Positions 47,833-62,124 of a DNA stretch of 64,000 nt are shown here, one piece after another. The stretch covers positions 1,542,630-1,606,629 of the forward strand of contig NC_090122.1 in NCBI RefSeq assembly GCF_023973825.1, given 5' to 3'. Numbering within the stretch: the first letter of the stretch is position 1; every line of letters begins with the position of its first letter. Origin of the DNA: Plasmodium brasilianum. Lineage: Eukaryota > Apicomplexa > Aconoidasida > Haemosporida > Plasmodiidae. A model generated the notes under the pieces. That model made no database searches, was not told the DNA's origin, and saw only the letters and a list, made by a program, of their open reading frames with translations. Made by a program: the position numbers and the translations under genes.

Positions 47833-50351
47833 TTATTTTTTCCTCCTTTTTTTCAAATTTTGCAATTTTGCTTGATTTATCTGAGTTTTATTTTCCTCCA
47901 CATATACAACGTCCTTTGTTTTATCTGCTTCCATTTTTTGTTTTTTTTTTTTGGACTTTTTAAATCCTGATTTTTCGTGTTTTGGTAACCACTTATCAGG
48001 ATCATAGCTGCTTTGATTATTTAGTGTTTCAATTGATTTTTTATTTTTTTTCCTCAATCTTTTGCGTTTTCTCTTACTTTTGTCTACAGATAATGAACTT
48101 AGATTGTTGTTCACAATAGAGTCAAATGGGATGCTTTTATTTTCCAGTTCTTCTACATCAATAAGGTATGTTTCAGGTAGAACGATTTTTTTTAACTTAT
48201 CTTCATATTTATATGCATTATTTATATTCATATAGGTATAAATATATGTAAAGCAAGTAAAGAAATTAAAATTGTTTTTCACTTCCTTGGATAAATGATC
48301 AAAAATATCAATAAGAATATTAGACTTGTCATGGCATATCAAATATTTACTAACTAAAAGGAGCGTTTCATAATTAACTATTTGTATATTTGTTTTAACA
48401 CTATTTTTGTACTTTTCAAATAAGGAAATTACTGCCTCTAAATTTTTGTGAGGTAATAATGCATTATCAGTAGCACTTTCGCTACCACTAGTCTTCTTAC
48501 AATTTTCCTTATAATTTACGCAAATATATATATGAAACAAATTGGAAAAAAAGATGCCATAATGACTAGGACTACTTTGAAATATGTGTTGATACTTTAA
48601 AAGGATATTTACAATATCTTTGTAGTTCTTTTTTTCATAACATAGATATATATATGCATTAATAAATTTAATTTTATTTTCTACAGAGTTCATTAAATCA
48701 ATGTTATTATGTATGTAATGTTTGCATTTCAAGTAGTTGATATCCTTATAGAGTAGTATATATAACCTATCCAATAATACAGAGTTGCTAAATTTTAAGG
48801 AGAATTTGGCCAATTTCGACTTAAATTCTTCTTTATTATTATTACTTAACGATAATATGCATTCATTAAAATTTATTGTACTAGTTATATATTCGCTGAG
48901 CTCATTATGTACTCTTTTATTCATAATAAGAAAAATTTTTATCTGGTTCAATTTATCAGTATTAATAGTAAAAATGAGAGGTGTAGTTTTCTTTGAATTT
49001 TTTTTCTCAAAAACTTTTTGACTATCATTATGCATTAATGCTATGTAATTATTATAAGCTAATAATACTATATCTTCATTTATATTATTATCATAATTTT
49101 TCAATATATTTTCATATAAAGATATGGCTTCATTCACTTTGTTTGTTTTAGAATAAACATATGCTCTTTCCATTTGAATTAGCACTCTTTTTATACTTAG
49201 TTCATCCACGTGATTCATTGACATATTCGCTCCTTTCATCTTTTCTCTTGTTACTTCAGTATAGCCATTTACACCTTCTTCCTCTACTTCAACTGATATA
49301 TCAGCGTTATCCGAACCAATTTCCCCTGCAATTAGCGTATTATTACATACATCATCCAGTATATCAAGGAATTTTAAGGCCTCGGAAAAATTCTTTTCTA
49401 TTGCAAAAAATGTAGCATAATTAAACAGTTGCTCAAAGCTATCATTTTTATCATAGTTAAAATCATTGGTACTTGCAGCAATTTGGTCTTTCAAATTTTG
49501 TATGTCCTTAAATTCTATAGCTCCATGTGCCTTCACAGTTGTCCCGCCAGTATTACCATTACCGTTACTATCGTCGTTACAATTACTATTGATTTTATCG
49601 TTACTGTTGTAGTTATAGCTGTAGTTATCGTTATCGTTATCGTTACCATCCCTGTTACTGATACTCTTCTTATGTTTCTCATTCTTCACATCCTTGTTAT
49701 TCTTATACTTCTCTTTCCTCTGACTTCTTTTAGTATTTTTTTTTTTCCTCAAAAAATTGTATTCATACAATAATTTTATGTACAAGGAAAAGTAACTACT
49801 ATTCAAGTTAACCGTTGCTGCAATTACTTGTTTCGCTTTATTATTTCTTAATAAGAATTCGTATGAATTAATACAAACATCAAAGTTATGCAATTTAAAA
49901 TTTACTTCAGCTAATAACACATCAATAAAATCTTCATATTTATTTTCATGTTCTTTAAAATATTTTAAACAACCATTCAATTTTTTATATTTTTTTAATT
50001 TATACATAGAATAAAAAAATTCAAATAAAACATTCTTATCTTTAATCTGTCTGTAATTTTCTTGAAATATATCTTTGAAACTTTTTTTTTTTTTTTTTTT
50101 TTTCTTTTTTCCCCTTCTTTAAATGTATCATCCTTAATTAAACAATGAATTACTTCTTGTATTATTTTACTAAACCCTCCTTTTTCAATAAAACAAGAAT
50201 ACCTTGCTTTTAACGCGTACTCATTGCAATTGTTGTTATTATATATAATCTTTGTCAAGTTAAGAACATTTTCAAACTTTTTCGTTTCGAAATTTAATTT
50301 TATCTCTTCAATGGAGGGGGTGTCTTTCGAGTTTATTTGAGATTCGCTCAT
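47833..50351 (-). CDS. SRP72: Signal recognition particle subunit SRP72, poly-A frameshift near the N-terminus
   Basis: SRP72 binds 7SL RNA with SRP68 and helps deliver ribosome-nascent chains to the ER. The N-terminal frame starts at 50351 (MSESQINSKDTPSIEEIKLN) and runs into a 22-A coding-strand run (50082-50103). The next frame, open immediately after the run (SFKDIFQENYRQIKDKN...), continues to the stop at 47833. One additional A gives 839 residues. TPR-like helix pairs fill most of the length (for example ALKFLDILDDVCNN, RAYVYSKTNKVNEAISLYEN). An Asn/Asp-rich insertion lies near residues 175-200. The C-terminus carries the SRP72 RNA-binding signature: a basic KRKRLRKKNKK tract, then YDPDKWLPKHEKSGF and further lysines, matching the DPxRWLPxRER motif of eukaryotic SRP72. 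It lies tail to tail with Tudor-SN. Identification is strong; the frameshift is probably a sequencing artefact. Confidence 0.9.
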
Positions 50352-51733
50352 TTTTCGTAAGAACAGAGGGTTGCTACCGGTGTGTATGTATATAAGTAGG
50401 TATTCAGCTGTATTGGTATGCAGTTACGCTGATATGAAGTTCTACTGGTGTGCAGTTATAATGGTATGAAGTTATATACTTATGTATTACTTTGGGCGGG
50501 CTTACGTATTATCTAAATGAATAAACAATGGAGAATTTTTCCTTTTTATCGTAGCAAATAATTTTTATACATTACAGTAATAACTTTTTATTAAAAATAA
50601 TATATTTTAAAAATTTCAAATGAACGAAAAAGTTTAATATCACTTGAAGCCCCTTCCATTTCAAACAACAATCTTAAAAAAAATAAAACAATTTTATATT
50701 TTGTATATTATAATGAAATAATGCAAAGTTAAATTCCACCTTTAAAAAAAAAAAAAATTAAATTAAATTAAATTAAACAAAATAACAAAATTTTGTAAAA
50801 TAGGTATTTATTTTATATACATGAAATACTCACGAATGATGGGTGCTCCTTGAGTAGTAATATGTTAGAGAAATAAATAAGTTAATATAAATTAAAATAA
50901 AATAAGAGGTTAATTATTTTATGCATCAAATTAGCCTATAAAGATAAGCCTATTATACAGATGCCCATCGTCGTATAACAATACTATTTCTTCTAAATAA
51001 ATTTAATTTTAATTTTGGAGACTACTTAAAATGAGAAATGTACTTTTTCTGGTTTATTCAAAATTACAATCAGGTAATTTTGTATATATTTTTTCTTTTT
51101 TTCTTTTTGACTTTCGTCAACTGTTGTGAGTAATGCGATTACGTGAGCGTATATACGCTTATATATTTATATACAAGATCATACATATAAACACATATAT
51201 ATACATGTGTATACCTATACATACATACATACATACCTACATATACTTAACGTTTGCATAAATGCATATATACATAAAACATACTTAATGCGTGCCCTAT
51301 ACATGTAAAATACTGAAACAGCCAAATAACAGTGATAAATATGACTTGTTGCACCCTTTTTTTATGGAATTGCAGAATAATGTAACAAATTTAATCAAGT
51401 TGAATAACACAATAATATATATAAATATAATATAAATAAAAAATATGCATACTTTGTATATATTCATATACTTTTATAATTTGATAATTTCATTTTTCAA
51501 AATTTGATAATTTCTTTGTTTATATTATTACAATAAACATGTAAATATATTGTAAAAAGAGGAAAATAAATAAGAGCAGCAGCAAAAAATGTAAATGCAA
51601 GGGATTATATGTAAATATTGCTACACCCAATAAAAAGTTAATATGAATTATACACAGGAACAGGTATCAAAGGAAAAAAATGTAAGGTAAAAAAATAAAA
51701 AATATAAAAAAATCGTTACCTTCATTTTGTATG

Positions 51734-51769
<36 letters not shown>

Positions 51770-51947
51770 TATATGTATAACATAATGAATACATGCTCAC
51801 CTAATATTCACATTATGCTATATTAATCACACCAGATAAATAATGTTGTTATTTAAAAGCTTAAGGAAAATTGTATTTTATTATTCCTATAATAATATTA
51901 TTTTTAAAAATTACACAGAAAAAAAAAAGTTTAAATAGTATATAATA

Positions 51948-51990
<43 letters not shown>

Positions 51991-53636
51991 ATATTTATCA
52001 GTAGAAAAAGAATGATAATTTGAAGTAGGATATTAATTTAAATTTATATATATATAAATATAAGTAACATTTTGTGAACAATTCTGACAAAAATGAAATA
52101 GTAATATAATAATCATGGAAAAGAATAATTTGTTTATTTTTATATAATGTAATGAAAATTAAAAGAATTGTAAACACATCATATGACTTGCGTGTATTTG
52201 TTTTGTTCATATTTTTACAATTTTCCTCAGAATCACATGAAACTTATAATTTGGTATTTTTTAAATGTGTACATGTGTGTGTGTGTATGTATATGTATAT
52301 ATATGAACTATGTATGTGCCAGGTATGTTCCAAGTATATTATATATATGCATAAAATAAGCGAATATGAAATGTGAGAAGCAGACCTCCTTGTAACATAT
52401 GCTTACTAAGTAAAATACAAAAAAAAGAAAAGACTAATGTGAAATTGATAGAATCATTTTAACCACTAAAATATATGATGCATGTATGAATTAATTATAT
52501 AAATATGTATACATACGTATATACACAAATGTGTACTGCATGTAAATGAAGTAAACTTTTTTCTTGTTTTACCCTTTCTGTTCAAAGTATTTAATTATGT
52601 GAAAATCTGTTTATTATACGTATGTTTGATATAATGTCAATATAAAGAAAAAGTATATTAATTTATTAAAAATCTCAATTTATTTATGAACATTCTTAAG
52701 CAGATAATGTTTTCTACACGTTTAAAGGTCAATTTGGGTGGTTAACCTATTTTTAAAAAGAAAATGATAAAAAGAAACTTGATTATGCTTTGTTTACTGT
52801 ACTGATACGGAAGTCCTGTTTAACATGTATTTCGTAGGAAACTACTGTGAATACACTATATACATACATGCATACGCACACCTATGTATATACATTTTTA
52901 TATTGGTACAACGCTCATTTAAGGCATTCTACTACCAACTTGCGTTACATATTAGCATACACATATGTTTAAGCTATATATACGTATATATATATATATA
53001 TACATAAATATAGACGTAATGATCATAATTAGTATGTAACATTCTCTATGCATACCCCTGCGTAATTACAATTATGCAAAATCATTATACTTTTAAATTA
53101 TAATTTTCAAAATAAATATTTCATATGTTGAAAGGATTAGAAAAAAAAAAAAAGAAAAAAAAGAAATGGAAAATAATATGGAAACTAGAAGGTGAAAGGA
53201 AAAAAGGATAATGTTTGAAAAACAACTACAATTTATAATGCAAAGAAAAAAAAAAAAAAAGAGAAGGGAAAAGGAAAAGAAATAAAAAAATATAACTGAA
53301 TCACATAATATTTTATGCATTCCTAATTTCTTTTTTTTTTTTTTTTTTTTTCTTTCTTTCATCTATTTTAAATGTGTAATTTTATGCATCTTAAAATGTG
53401 TATGTATATGTACGTATATATATTTTTTTTATTTAATAAACACAACTACATTATTATATTATATATATATATATATATATATACATACATATGTTTTTTT
53501 TTTTTGGTATTGAAAATAATATAATTATAAATATATGAATAAATTATTATTTAAAAAATAATATGAAAAAAAAATGTGAAAATGCTAGAAAAAAGGGATG
53601 CAAGCAAAAAAGAGCAATAAAATGTGTATGTATATG

Positions 53637-53676
<40 letters not shown>

Positions 53677-54098
53677 CATATTTGTTTTTATATACCACTG
53701 TGCACATTAATCATATAGAACGTGTTACATTAATACGTACAATAAAAAATAAAGCTGTATTATAAAGGTATTTTTACAAATTTATATATATACAAACATA
53801 TATGTATATATATATATATATATTAAATGTTTATTAATAACAATAAAACATGTTAAATAGTAAAATGATGAAAGAAAAAAAAAAAAAAAAAAAAAATTAA
53901 ATTGTTTAAAGTATTATATACAATAAACATTAAGAAAATAACCACGTATTTTTTTTTTATTAGTATTATACTTTAAACTTTAAATAATATATTCTTCAAT
54001 TGCGAAGGAAAAATATACACATATATATAAATATATATATATAAAATATTTAATTTCCTCAAAAAAAAAAAAAAATAATATATATATCTTAAAATTTT
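50352..54098. other. Spacer between SRP72 (5') and casein kinase 1 (3')
   Basis: A 3.7-kb AT-rich spacer with many (TA)n arrays (51738-51768, 51954-51985, 53461-53482, 53641-53672). It includes the SRP72 promoter side. One possible secreted-protein first exon at 52152 is listed separately; nothing else stands out. Confidence 0.45.
52152..52253 (+). CDS. Candidate first exon of a secreted protein
   Basis: ATG at 52152 opens a frame with a signal-like segment (RVFVLFIFLQFSSESHETYN) that meets a GTATTT donor at about 52254. This is the usual first-exon layout of secreted Plasmodium proteins. No second exon with matching phase was identified within 1 kb, so this may be chance. Confidence 0.2.
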
Positions 54099-56575
54099 TT
54101 AATTTTGCTTTACTCTTCCTTCTTGATCTGCTGTTTGATCGAATCGATTTTTATTTTCTAACATTTTTTTTTTGTCCTTTTCTGATGCATAAACACATGT
54201 CCAATCAAATAGAAAATCATATGTAAATCCTTCTCTGTAAATATAAGTAAAAAAGTAAATATGTTCAATTGAGATAAATACGTAACATTGTATATTTGCA
54301 TTATCTTAATATTTTTTGTTTCACTTTATTTTATCTGTTATATTACATAACACATTATACTATATTATATATGTATATATTTTAGTTGCATTTATAAAAA
54401 TCTTCATCCTCTTTGAATTCGTTCTCTATAGTACTAACCTTATAAATAAGTCTTTTAAAAGTCTTCTTAGATATGTATAATCAGGTCTATCTTCAAATCT
54501 TAAAGATCGACAATAATTTAAATATGTTACAAATTCGACTGCGAAAAAAAAAAAGGGGGGGAATAATAACATAAAATATGGTATCTACATATATATATAA
54601 ATTAAAATGGGGCAAAGAAATATAATAATTTCTACGTAAATCCCCTCCGTTCTATATATCTTTATTATATTTCATCACACCAACGCATATAATAATATCA
54701 CTATAATACACCATCACTAAATATATATATGTCTTTGTTTCCATTAAAAATAGACGATAAAATTAAAAAAATTCCCTCAATATTTTCTTCTTACAGCTTG
54801 CATTTCTACACAAGACTTCAACGGATGTTGATATTTTTTTTTCCATAATTTTATCATATTTGTCCTTTTTAGAAATAGCCTTAAGGCCTTGCCATGGTAA
54901 ACTTCCTCTAAGAAAATACATAAGAACATATCCTAGGGCTTCTATATCGTCCCTACGAGACTGTTCAATTCCTAAGGGAAAAGGAAAAGAATCGCAAACG
55001 TGCAACATATATGTGTAAAAACACACACGAATACATACACATATATATATATATATATATATACTCACAAGAAGTGTACTGAATTTGCGCTTCATATACA
55101 CATAAATAAGTTACCTAAATGAGTATTTATACTAGCATATCTTGCTGTTCCTGTTAAATTTTTTCCTTCTTTATATGGTATATGTGTATGTGACCTTGAA
55201 TCTCTGTATTTTTTTGCAAGTCCAAAATCAATAATATGAATTAATGTAACTTTTTTTCCTCTTCCTGCAAAAAAAAAAAAAATAAATAAAATGGTACACA
55301 TCACATGGAACACATCATATGAAACTCATCACATGGAACACACCACATGGAACACACCACATGGAACACATCACATGGAACACATCATATGGAACACATC
55401 ATATGGAATAAATAAAATAAACAAAATATGCACATATTTATACGCACACGGATACACACATACACACATGTGCACATTCACAAATAGTCAAAATCATAAT
55501 ACTATTAAACTGCTTTATTGGAAGTAACATACCTATTAAAAAGTTATCTGGTTTAATATCTCTATGTATAAAATTTTTGGAATGTACATATTCAATTCTG
55601 TTTAACTGTAAAAATAAAAGACCATCAAAAAAAAAAATAATAAAATGTTTATATTTACGATAAACATATTATATACAATGCATGACAATATGTATAAGGC
55701 AGCAGGTATCACTTTAACATATACATATATAAATATATACATACATAAAAATATGTTTGCATATGTTTGTATTTGTGCGGGATCTAACCATTTGATCTGC
55801 TGTCATTAGGACAGTCTTTAAAGAAAATTTTCTATTACAAAGGGTAAAAAGATCTTCTAAAGATGGCCCTAATAAATCAAGAACCATAATAGTAAAATCT
55901 CCTTCTATCCCATACCAATATACTTTAGGTACTCCAACTAATAAACAAAAAGGGTTGTATATTATGTAGGTAAATGTGCGTTTCTCATTTTTTTGTTATA
56001 TACGCATATATATATATATAGATATAGTCATATACACATATATACAGATACACATATAACACACTTATATTTCTATATTCCTTCTTTTATTTCTTCTTTT
56101 TTAAATATAATATATATTAATATTTATTATTTTCATTCGAGTAAAATTTATGCATACTTCCTCCTCCTAATATTTTATAAAGCTTTGATTCGTATAACAG
56201 TTGAGGATGTTTCGATCTCGTTGATTCCTAAAAAAAATGATGAAAAGGTATAAGAAATATTGAAATTCGAAAATTGGTAGATACACAAAAACGATATAGA
56301 AATTCATCATTTTGCGCATGATTTATTTGTTATCACGTCACTTCATCGCTTATTTCTTTTCTGCCTCTTTCCAATACTATTCCTATTTCTCTTCTTCAAC
56401 CTTAATTTCTTTTTTTTTTTTTTTTTTTTTTCTTTCTTTTTTCCCTTTTTCAACTTACTAATTTTACAGCAAATTCTTCCATAGTTACAATATCTTTCGC
56501 AACATAAATATCACCAAATGAACCACTCCCTAACTTTTTCCCCAGAGCATATTTATTCGCTACTCTTATTTCCAT
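54099..56575 (-). CDS. CK1: Casein kinase 1, eight exons
   Basis: Serine/threonine protein kinase of the CK1 family. Exons on the complement are 56459-56575, 56158-56227, 55789-55937, 55533-55605, 55115-55264, 54795-54971, 54439-54538 and 54099-54234. All phases agree, totalling 972 nt and 323 residues, the length I recall for P. falciparum CK1. Seen directly: glycine loop GSGSFG (residues 16-21), VAIK-equivalent FAVKL with Lys38, catalytic HRDIKPDN with Asp128, and DFG with Asp149. The CK1-specific SIN appears in [12 protein letters not shown] in place of APE, and [18 protein letters not shown] is also present. The C-terminal tail is short and basic ([18 protein letters not shown]). Intron 4 contains a CACATGGAA minisatellite. 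No defect. It is essential, cytosolic and exported in blood stages according to published work on the family; regulation is not visible here. Confidence 0.96.
55290..55412. repeat. 15-bp minisatellite in CK1 intron 4
   Basis: Units of the type CACATGGAACACATC or CACATGGAACACACC, with TATGGAA variants, about eight copies. They lie between the HRD exon and the DFG exon. Confidence 0.88.
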
Positions 56576-57371
56576 GGTTGTTTTTTTATATTATAGCTAC
56601 AAAATGTGGCAGGAAAAAATTTAAAATAATTAACTCAATATACACATATACAAATGTACAGCACAACTACATATATAAAGTATGGAAATACGTACTACTT
56701 ATCGTTTTTGTTATAGATACATATATATATATATATATATATATAATACATCTGCTTATATATTTAAATAAGCATAAACTATATATGCAATTGCTCCATA
56801 ATTTATACAATCAGAAGTTCAAGCTCCTATCACACAAAAAAAAATTTTTTTAATATTTCTTTCTATCTACACGAATAATTTTCAAAATAATAAAATCATC
56901 CCAATCATAATTGAAAAACTTATAACGGTTTGTATACAATGTAATGCAAATATAAATATATATTTTAATTCCAATTTAAATTTAAATTTAAATTTTATAT
57001 TTTTAATATTTTTTCCTATAGTAAATGTTCATAATGTATCATTAAAATATCGAAAATAAATAAACATTACGTGGATGTAATATAAGTAATAATAAAAATG
57101 TAAGTGGAAAATTTTTTTGCAATAATCATATATGAATGCCATTTTAGTTTAATCTGCAATATGATATAATAAAAATGTCTTTTCGTACGAAAAAATAACC
57201 ATGTACATTTATTAAATTTTCTTAAAACTATTTTTCTAGTATATATACATCACATCATCATCTATTTTTAAAATTTAAAATTTTAAAAAGATTAAGAAAA
57301 AAACATTTTATACAAGAGCACGACTTCTACATATATAAATAAAAACTTGAGCCCTATATTCGCGTCCAAAA

Positions 57372-57408
<37 letters not shown>

Positions 57409-60400
57409 TTACGCAAATATGTACATAAATACATATGGACTTATGCACGTAGGGACGTAAGTATGTATGTTCAAGTACATGTATCTATGTAAGTAATCTC
57501 TCATAACCTATTAAAACAATGTTACTTCACAAGTTATTTAAAAAACATATGTGCATATATATTTCATTATACATGTGGTACTCTTCAGGGAGTATTTATT
57601 TATGAAGAATAGCATTTTTTCATATCGTTCTGAGAAAAGAATACAATTTAATATAACGGTGATCATAAATTAAAAAAGCTCATTAATAATTTAATAAATA
57701 AGTACATATATACATAAACATATCAAGTAGTTCAACATAGAGCATGTATATATATATATATATATATATAGTACGACTTAAAATGTATAAATTCTACATA
57801 AATAACATATTCATGGGGATATGTTCAGCACAAACAAAGATATGTTTAAATATGTTATATATATAGTACTATTATATAGTGTTATAAACGTACCACATCG
57901 TATTGAACAGATGTTCAATCACGTTATAAGCATATTATATCATATAATAAACATGTTTTGTAAAACAGCAAGCATAACATGTTATACTTACATATTACAG
58001 CATATTACACCTCGTAATATACAAATTCCAACATATCATTTGTACATGTTATATCACATTATATACTTATCATATACATATTATAATGTATGATTACCAA
58101 ATAAGAAAAATAACACTCGATTCCTTTTTGTATTTTACTTTAACATACTTTCAAATACATATACTGTTTTAAACAATTACTACTTCAAATTTTTCTTGTT
58201 CCCCCACCCTAATATTAATAATTCTGATTTTGCATATAATATATATATTTATGTGTAATATATATATAAATATATATTGTTATACTTTATATATTTTTTT
58301 CTTTGGAAATATTTATTAAACTGTTTCCTCAAGTTAGGTGATCTTAGAAATCTTTAATTAAAAACTTTTTATCTTTGGTTAATCGTTCATGATATTTTAT
58401 AAAATATAAATTATTTTTATGTGTATACCACACGTAATATATATATTAATATAAAATATAAAAATATATATATTTTTTTTTTTTTTGTTTAATATACAGT
58501 AATTAAGATTTTTTTCATTTTTTAAGGAAAAAAATTAATACAATATATACTGAAAAGAAATCTTTCAAACTAATATGGCGCACTAAGGATAAAAAATGTT
58601 ATGTAAATTTTTATATTATATAATATCACATGCAAATTGTTTCTTCCTATTAGTAGTACTAGTACAAAATATATATATATATATATATATTATTTGCGGT
58701 TCATATAAAATAATATAATAGTTATGAACAAAATTATAATATTATATTACTATATATTACTAAATTTTTTTTTTTTTTTTTTTAATATTTTTTTAAAAAA
58801 TTTAAATAGCTTTTAAAAATATTATGTATTTAAAAAAAAAAAAAAAAAAAAAAAAAGCGAAATTTTTATAAGAATGAAAACTTTAGTAACAATAAAAAAG
58901 AAATTTTTGTTAAGCTTCATATTTTTATTCTTTTTACATATTTTTTTGTGGGTGTGTGTGATTTGTTCATATAAAATAAAATTTTTTTTCAGCTTATGTT
59001 TTTAATAAAAAGTTTTAGGTACTTTATTTTAAAGTTTAAATATATAGTTTTTAATTTATAATTGTTTTTTTTCCTTTTTTTTTTTAGGGTTATGTATGGA
59101 TGATTTATTTATTTTTTTTTTATAGTTGTACATAATTTTTTTTTTTATTCTAATATTTATATGTATTTTTTTTTTTTTTCATGAACGGTTAAGGTAAATG
59201 ATTTAGTCTTTTTTAGAATTCATGGTTTTACAATATTGAGTTTCCTTTTATAAAGCTATTTTTTTCTATTGCTTGTTCTTATGTAATTTGGTTCATATGA
59301 CGTGCTTTAAGTATATGTTTACATTTATGCATATGGCTTTGTAGAAAAATATATCATTTGATGTATACTTATATACTTATGTATATACATATGTATATAC
59401 ATATATGTGTATATATGTATATATGATGTATATATGTATATATGATGTATATATGTATATATGATGTATATATGTATTGGCGTATCCGTTTTTTTTCTTT
59501 ATGTTTTACGTTTTTTTATTTGGTTATTTATTTCATTCACTTGAATTCTAAAAAATTATTTCTTTTGTTAACATTTAAACATGAGTTGCTTTAAGTTTCA
59601 TTTATATACTTTTTTTTTTTTTACTTTATTTTGCTTACTATATATTAACCTTTTTTATAAGACAAATTTAATATATTAGAGTTGTGCACACATTGGTTTA
59701 TAAACTTTAAAAAAAATAAAGTTGTTTTCCTTTCTATATTTTTTTATTATATAGTCTTTTTTTTAAAAAAAAAAAATTCTATTTTTCATTTTTTAAAGAG
59801 AATTATTATATGAATAATAAATTATATTACTATACTGTCATTTTTTGCAGTGATATAACCTACTGTTTCTTCTGCTGTTCGATAATTTTATGTTATAGAA
59901 TCATAAAAGCATATAACGAACTGCATAGTGATAAGAAGCGTGATACACATGTCTTCACGTTTTCCCGTGTTTGTTCATAACTGTTAATCTTTTATTTTAT
60001 TCTTATTCCCTTTTTGTTACACCAAATAAATTGTTCATTGAATACATAGGTATGTATATATGTGCACATTTTCTACATATTTTCAAATGATGATTCATAT
60101 GTTTAATTACGCGTTATCAAAATATTTGCTGTTAAATATGCATAGCAAAAAAAAGGAAAAGAACGAAATAATACATAATACAGAACGGTATAATTTGGAA
60201 AACTGCTAATAGTTGTGCATGAGTAACGTAGAAATTATAATTAATCCATTATTTGTAAATCAGTAGGAAGGGAAATAAAAATAGTATATATTTTAATTGA
60301 CCTACTTTAATTTTTCTGTATGCAGAATACATTTCTAATGTTTCCATTAAGGGAAGTATTATATTTTAACATAAATTTCTTTCAGTATTTTGAATAAAAA

Positions 60401-62124
60401 AAAAAAAAGGAGAAAACAAAACAACACACAAAAACGTATTACGAATCATTACATTTTAATTATTATTTTGTATAAAATATACATGCTATAAAAACATGAA
60501 TTAAAGAAGAGCCTAACTGGATGTTTACTTTTCGTTAATATTTTACGCTCCATATAATATGATTATAATGAAATGTATTATTATAGTAAATATGTTATAG
60601 AAACTACAGTAAGTTCAACAAAGGAACAATTTACTCTTTTTTTTATGCAAAATTTTGAATAACAAATCACAGTACAATTAATAATTTATAGAAGTCATTT
60701 ATAAATTCACTAACTATATTGTATATCCATATATATACTTTTACATAATATATATATATGTAAAATACTTTTTTAATTTTGAAGTGACGGTACAATATTC
60801 TACTACTACATCAGTAGTGGTGTTAGGTTATATTGGTTTTATGTATGTTATTCTTTTTTTATAGATTGTGATAAAATAAAAAATGAAAAAAATTCTAACA
60901 GTTCTTCACACAGAATATAGAAAAAAATAATAATGCCGTAGCTTAAGCCGCAAATTTTGTACGTTAGTTAAATTTTTAATTTATTCATTTTTTATTACTG
61001 TTGCTAATAACTTTGGATACAAAAAAAAAATAAAAATGTATGAATTAAATATTAAGGGACACATCAAAATTTATAATTTTGTAACTCAAATATTGTTTAC
61101 ATATTTATATCGAAACTACACTATTCAATAGCCTTAGAAAAAAATTATATTATGAATAATAATAGGTAAGTATAATACATATATAAATATATATAATACA
61201 ACTTTATAAATGCCCATTAACTTGAAAGATATAATAGTAAAATATACATATATGAACTGCAATTAAAAAAAAAAAAAAAATTAAAATATATCATATTTTT
61301 TAATATTTAAAGGGATATACACTTTTTTTTTTTTAATTATACTGAGCTTTGTCAATATATGTCATTTAAAAATAGGGAATAAAAGGCAAAAAAATAAAAA
61401 TAAAATAAATAATGTAAATATATCGAATACTTATATTTATATTTTTTTGCCCTTACATAAATTATGCCTTTTTTTTTTCTTTTTTTTTGAAGTTCAAAAA
61501 AAAAAACAAATATACTTATATACATATATATATATGTATATTTTCAAATTTTTAATAAGATAAAAATAAGTTTAAAAATGTGAAATACATGGAAAAGTAA
61601 AGGAAAATACAAGAAAAACTTGGTTACAATTTTTTTTATTGAATATGAACAACTGAAAAGATAATAATAAATAGGAAAAACGACATTTCTGTTAAGTAGC
61701 TCTTTTTTATTATCAGCATTATATAATAAAAAAAAAAAAAAGTACGATCCTTTTTTTGATTATTATTTTACTATTTATAATATAGTATATATATGAAATT
61801 GCATATGTTATCCTTAAAAATATTGTTTTTACACATTTGTAATAGTTAGTTGTGCCGCATATAACAGAGCCAATAAAATATGGTTGTCCTAAACAGTTAA
61901 CAACTGTAGTGTATTGTTTTTGACAATCTGAAGATACTATTTTAAATGTATTTGCATATTTTTAAAGGGTTATGGAAAGAAGCTAAATTCTGTTAAATTC
62001 CATGACTGTTAAATTGCTTAACTATCAAGTTCAAGATTTGCTAAGCTGTAAAATTGACAACGCGCAAATTTTTTATATTGTTTTAAATATAAAGAAAAAA
62101 GAGACGAAAAAAAAAAAATAGAAA
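56576..62124. promoter_or_regulatory. Large divergent spacer upstream of CK1 and the terminal gene
   Basis: About 5.5 kb between two genes transcribed away from each other. The base composition is more extreme than elsewhere, with frequent poly-A/T and (TA)n (57378-57405, 57747-57770) and a short AT-only repeat at 59397-59476. No exon, tRNA or recognisable non-coding RNA was found. The CK1 promoter should lie near 56.6-58 kb. Confidence 0.4.
59390..59480. repeat. TATATATGTATATATGATG repeat
   Basis: Three to four near-identical units of about 19 bp within the CK1-upstream spacer. Confidence 0.8.

Noticed and set aside
55291..55527. His/Thr/Trp/Asn repeat frame on the plus strand
   Set aside because: It is the 15-bp satellite in CK1 intron 4 read on the wrong strand.
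56576..62124. Centromere candidate because of extreme AT content and no genes
   Set aside because: Plasmodium centromeres are compact cores of 2-3 kb with almost pure AT and internal tandem repeats. Here G and C remain scattered throughout, and the syntenic P. falciparum position, as I recall it, is not centromeric.
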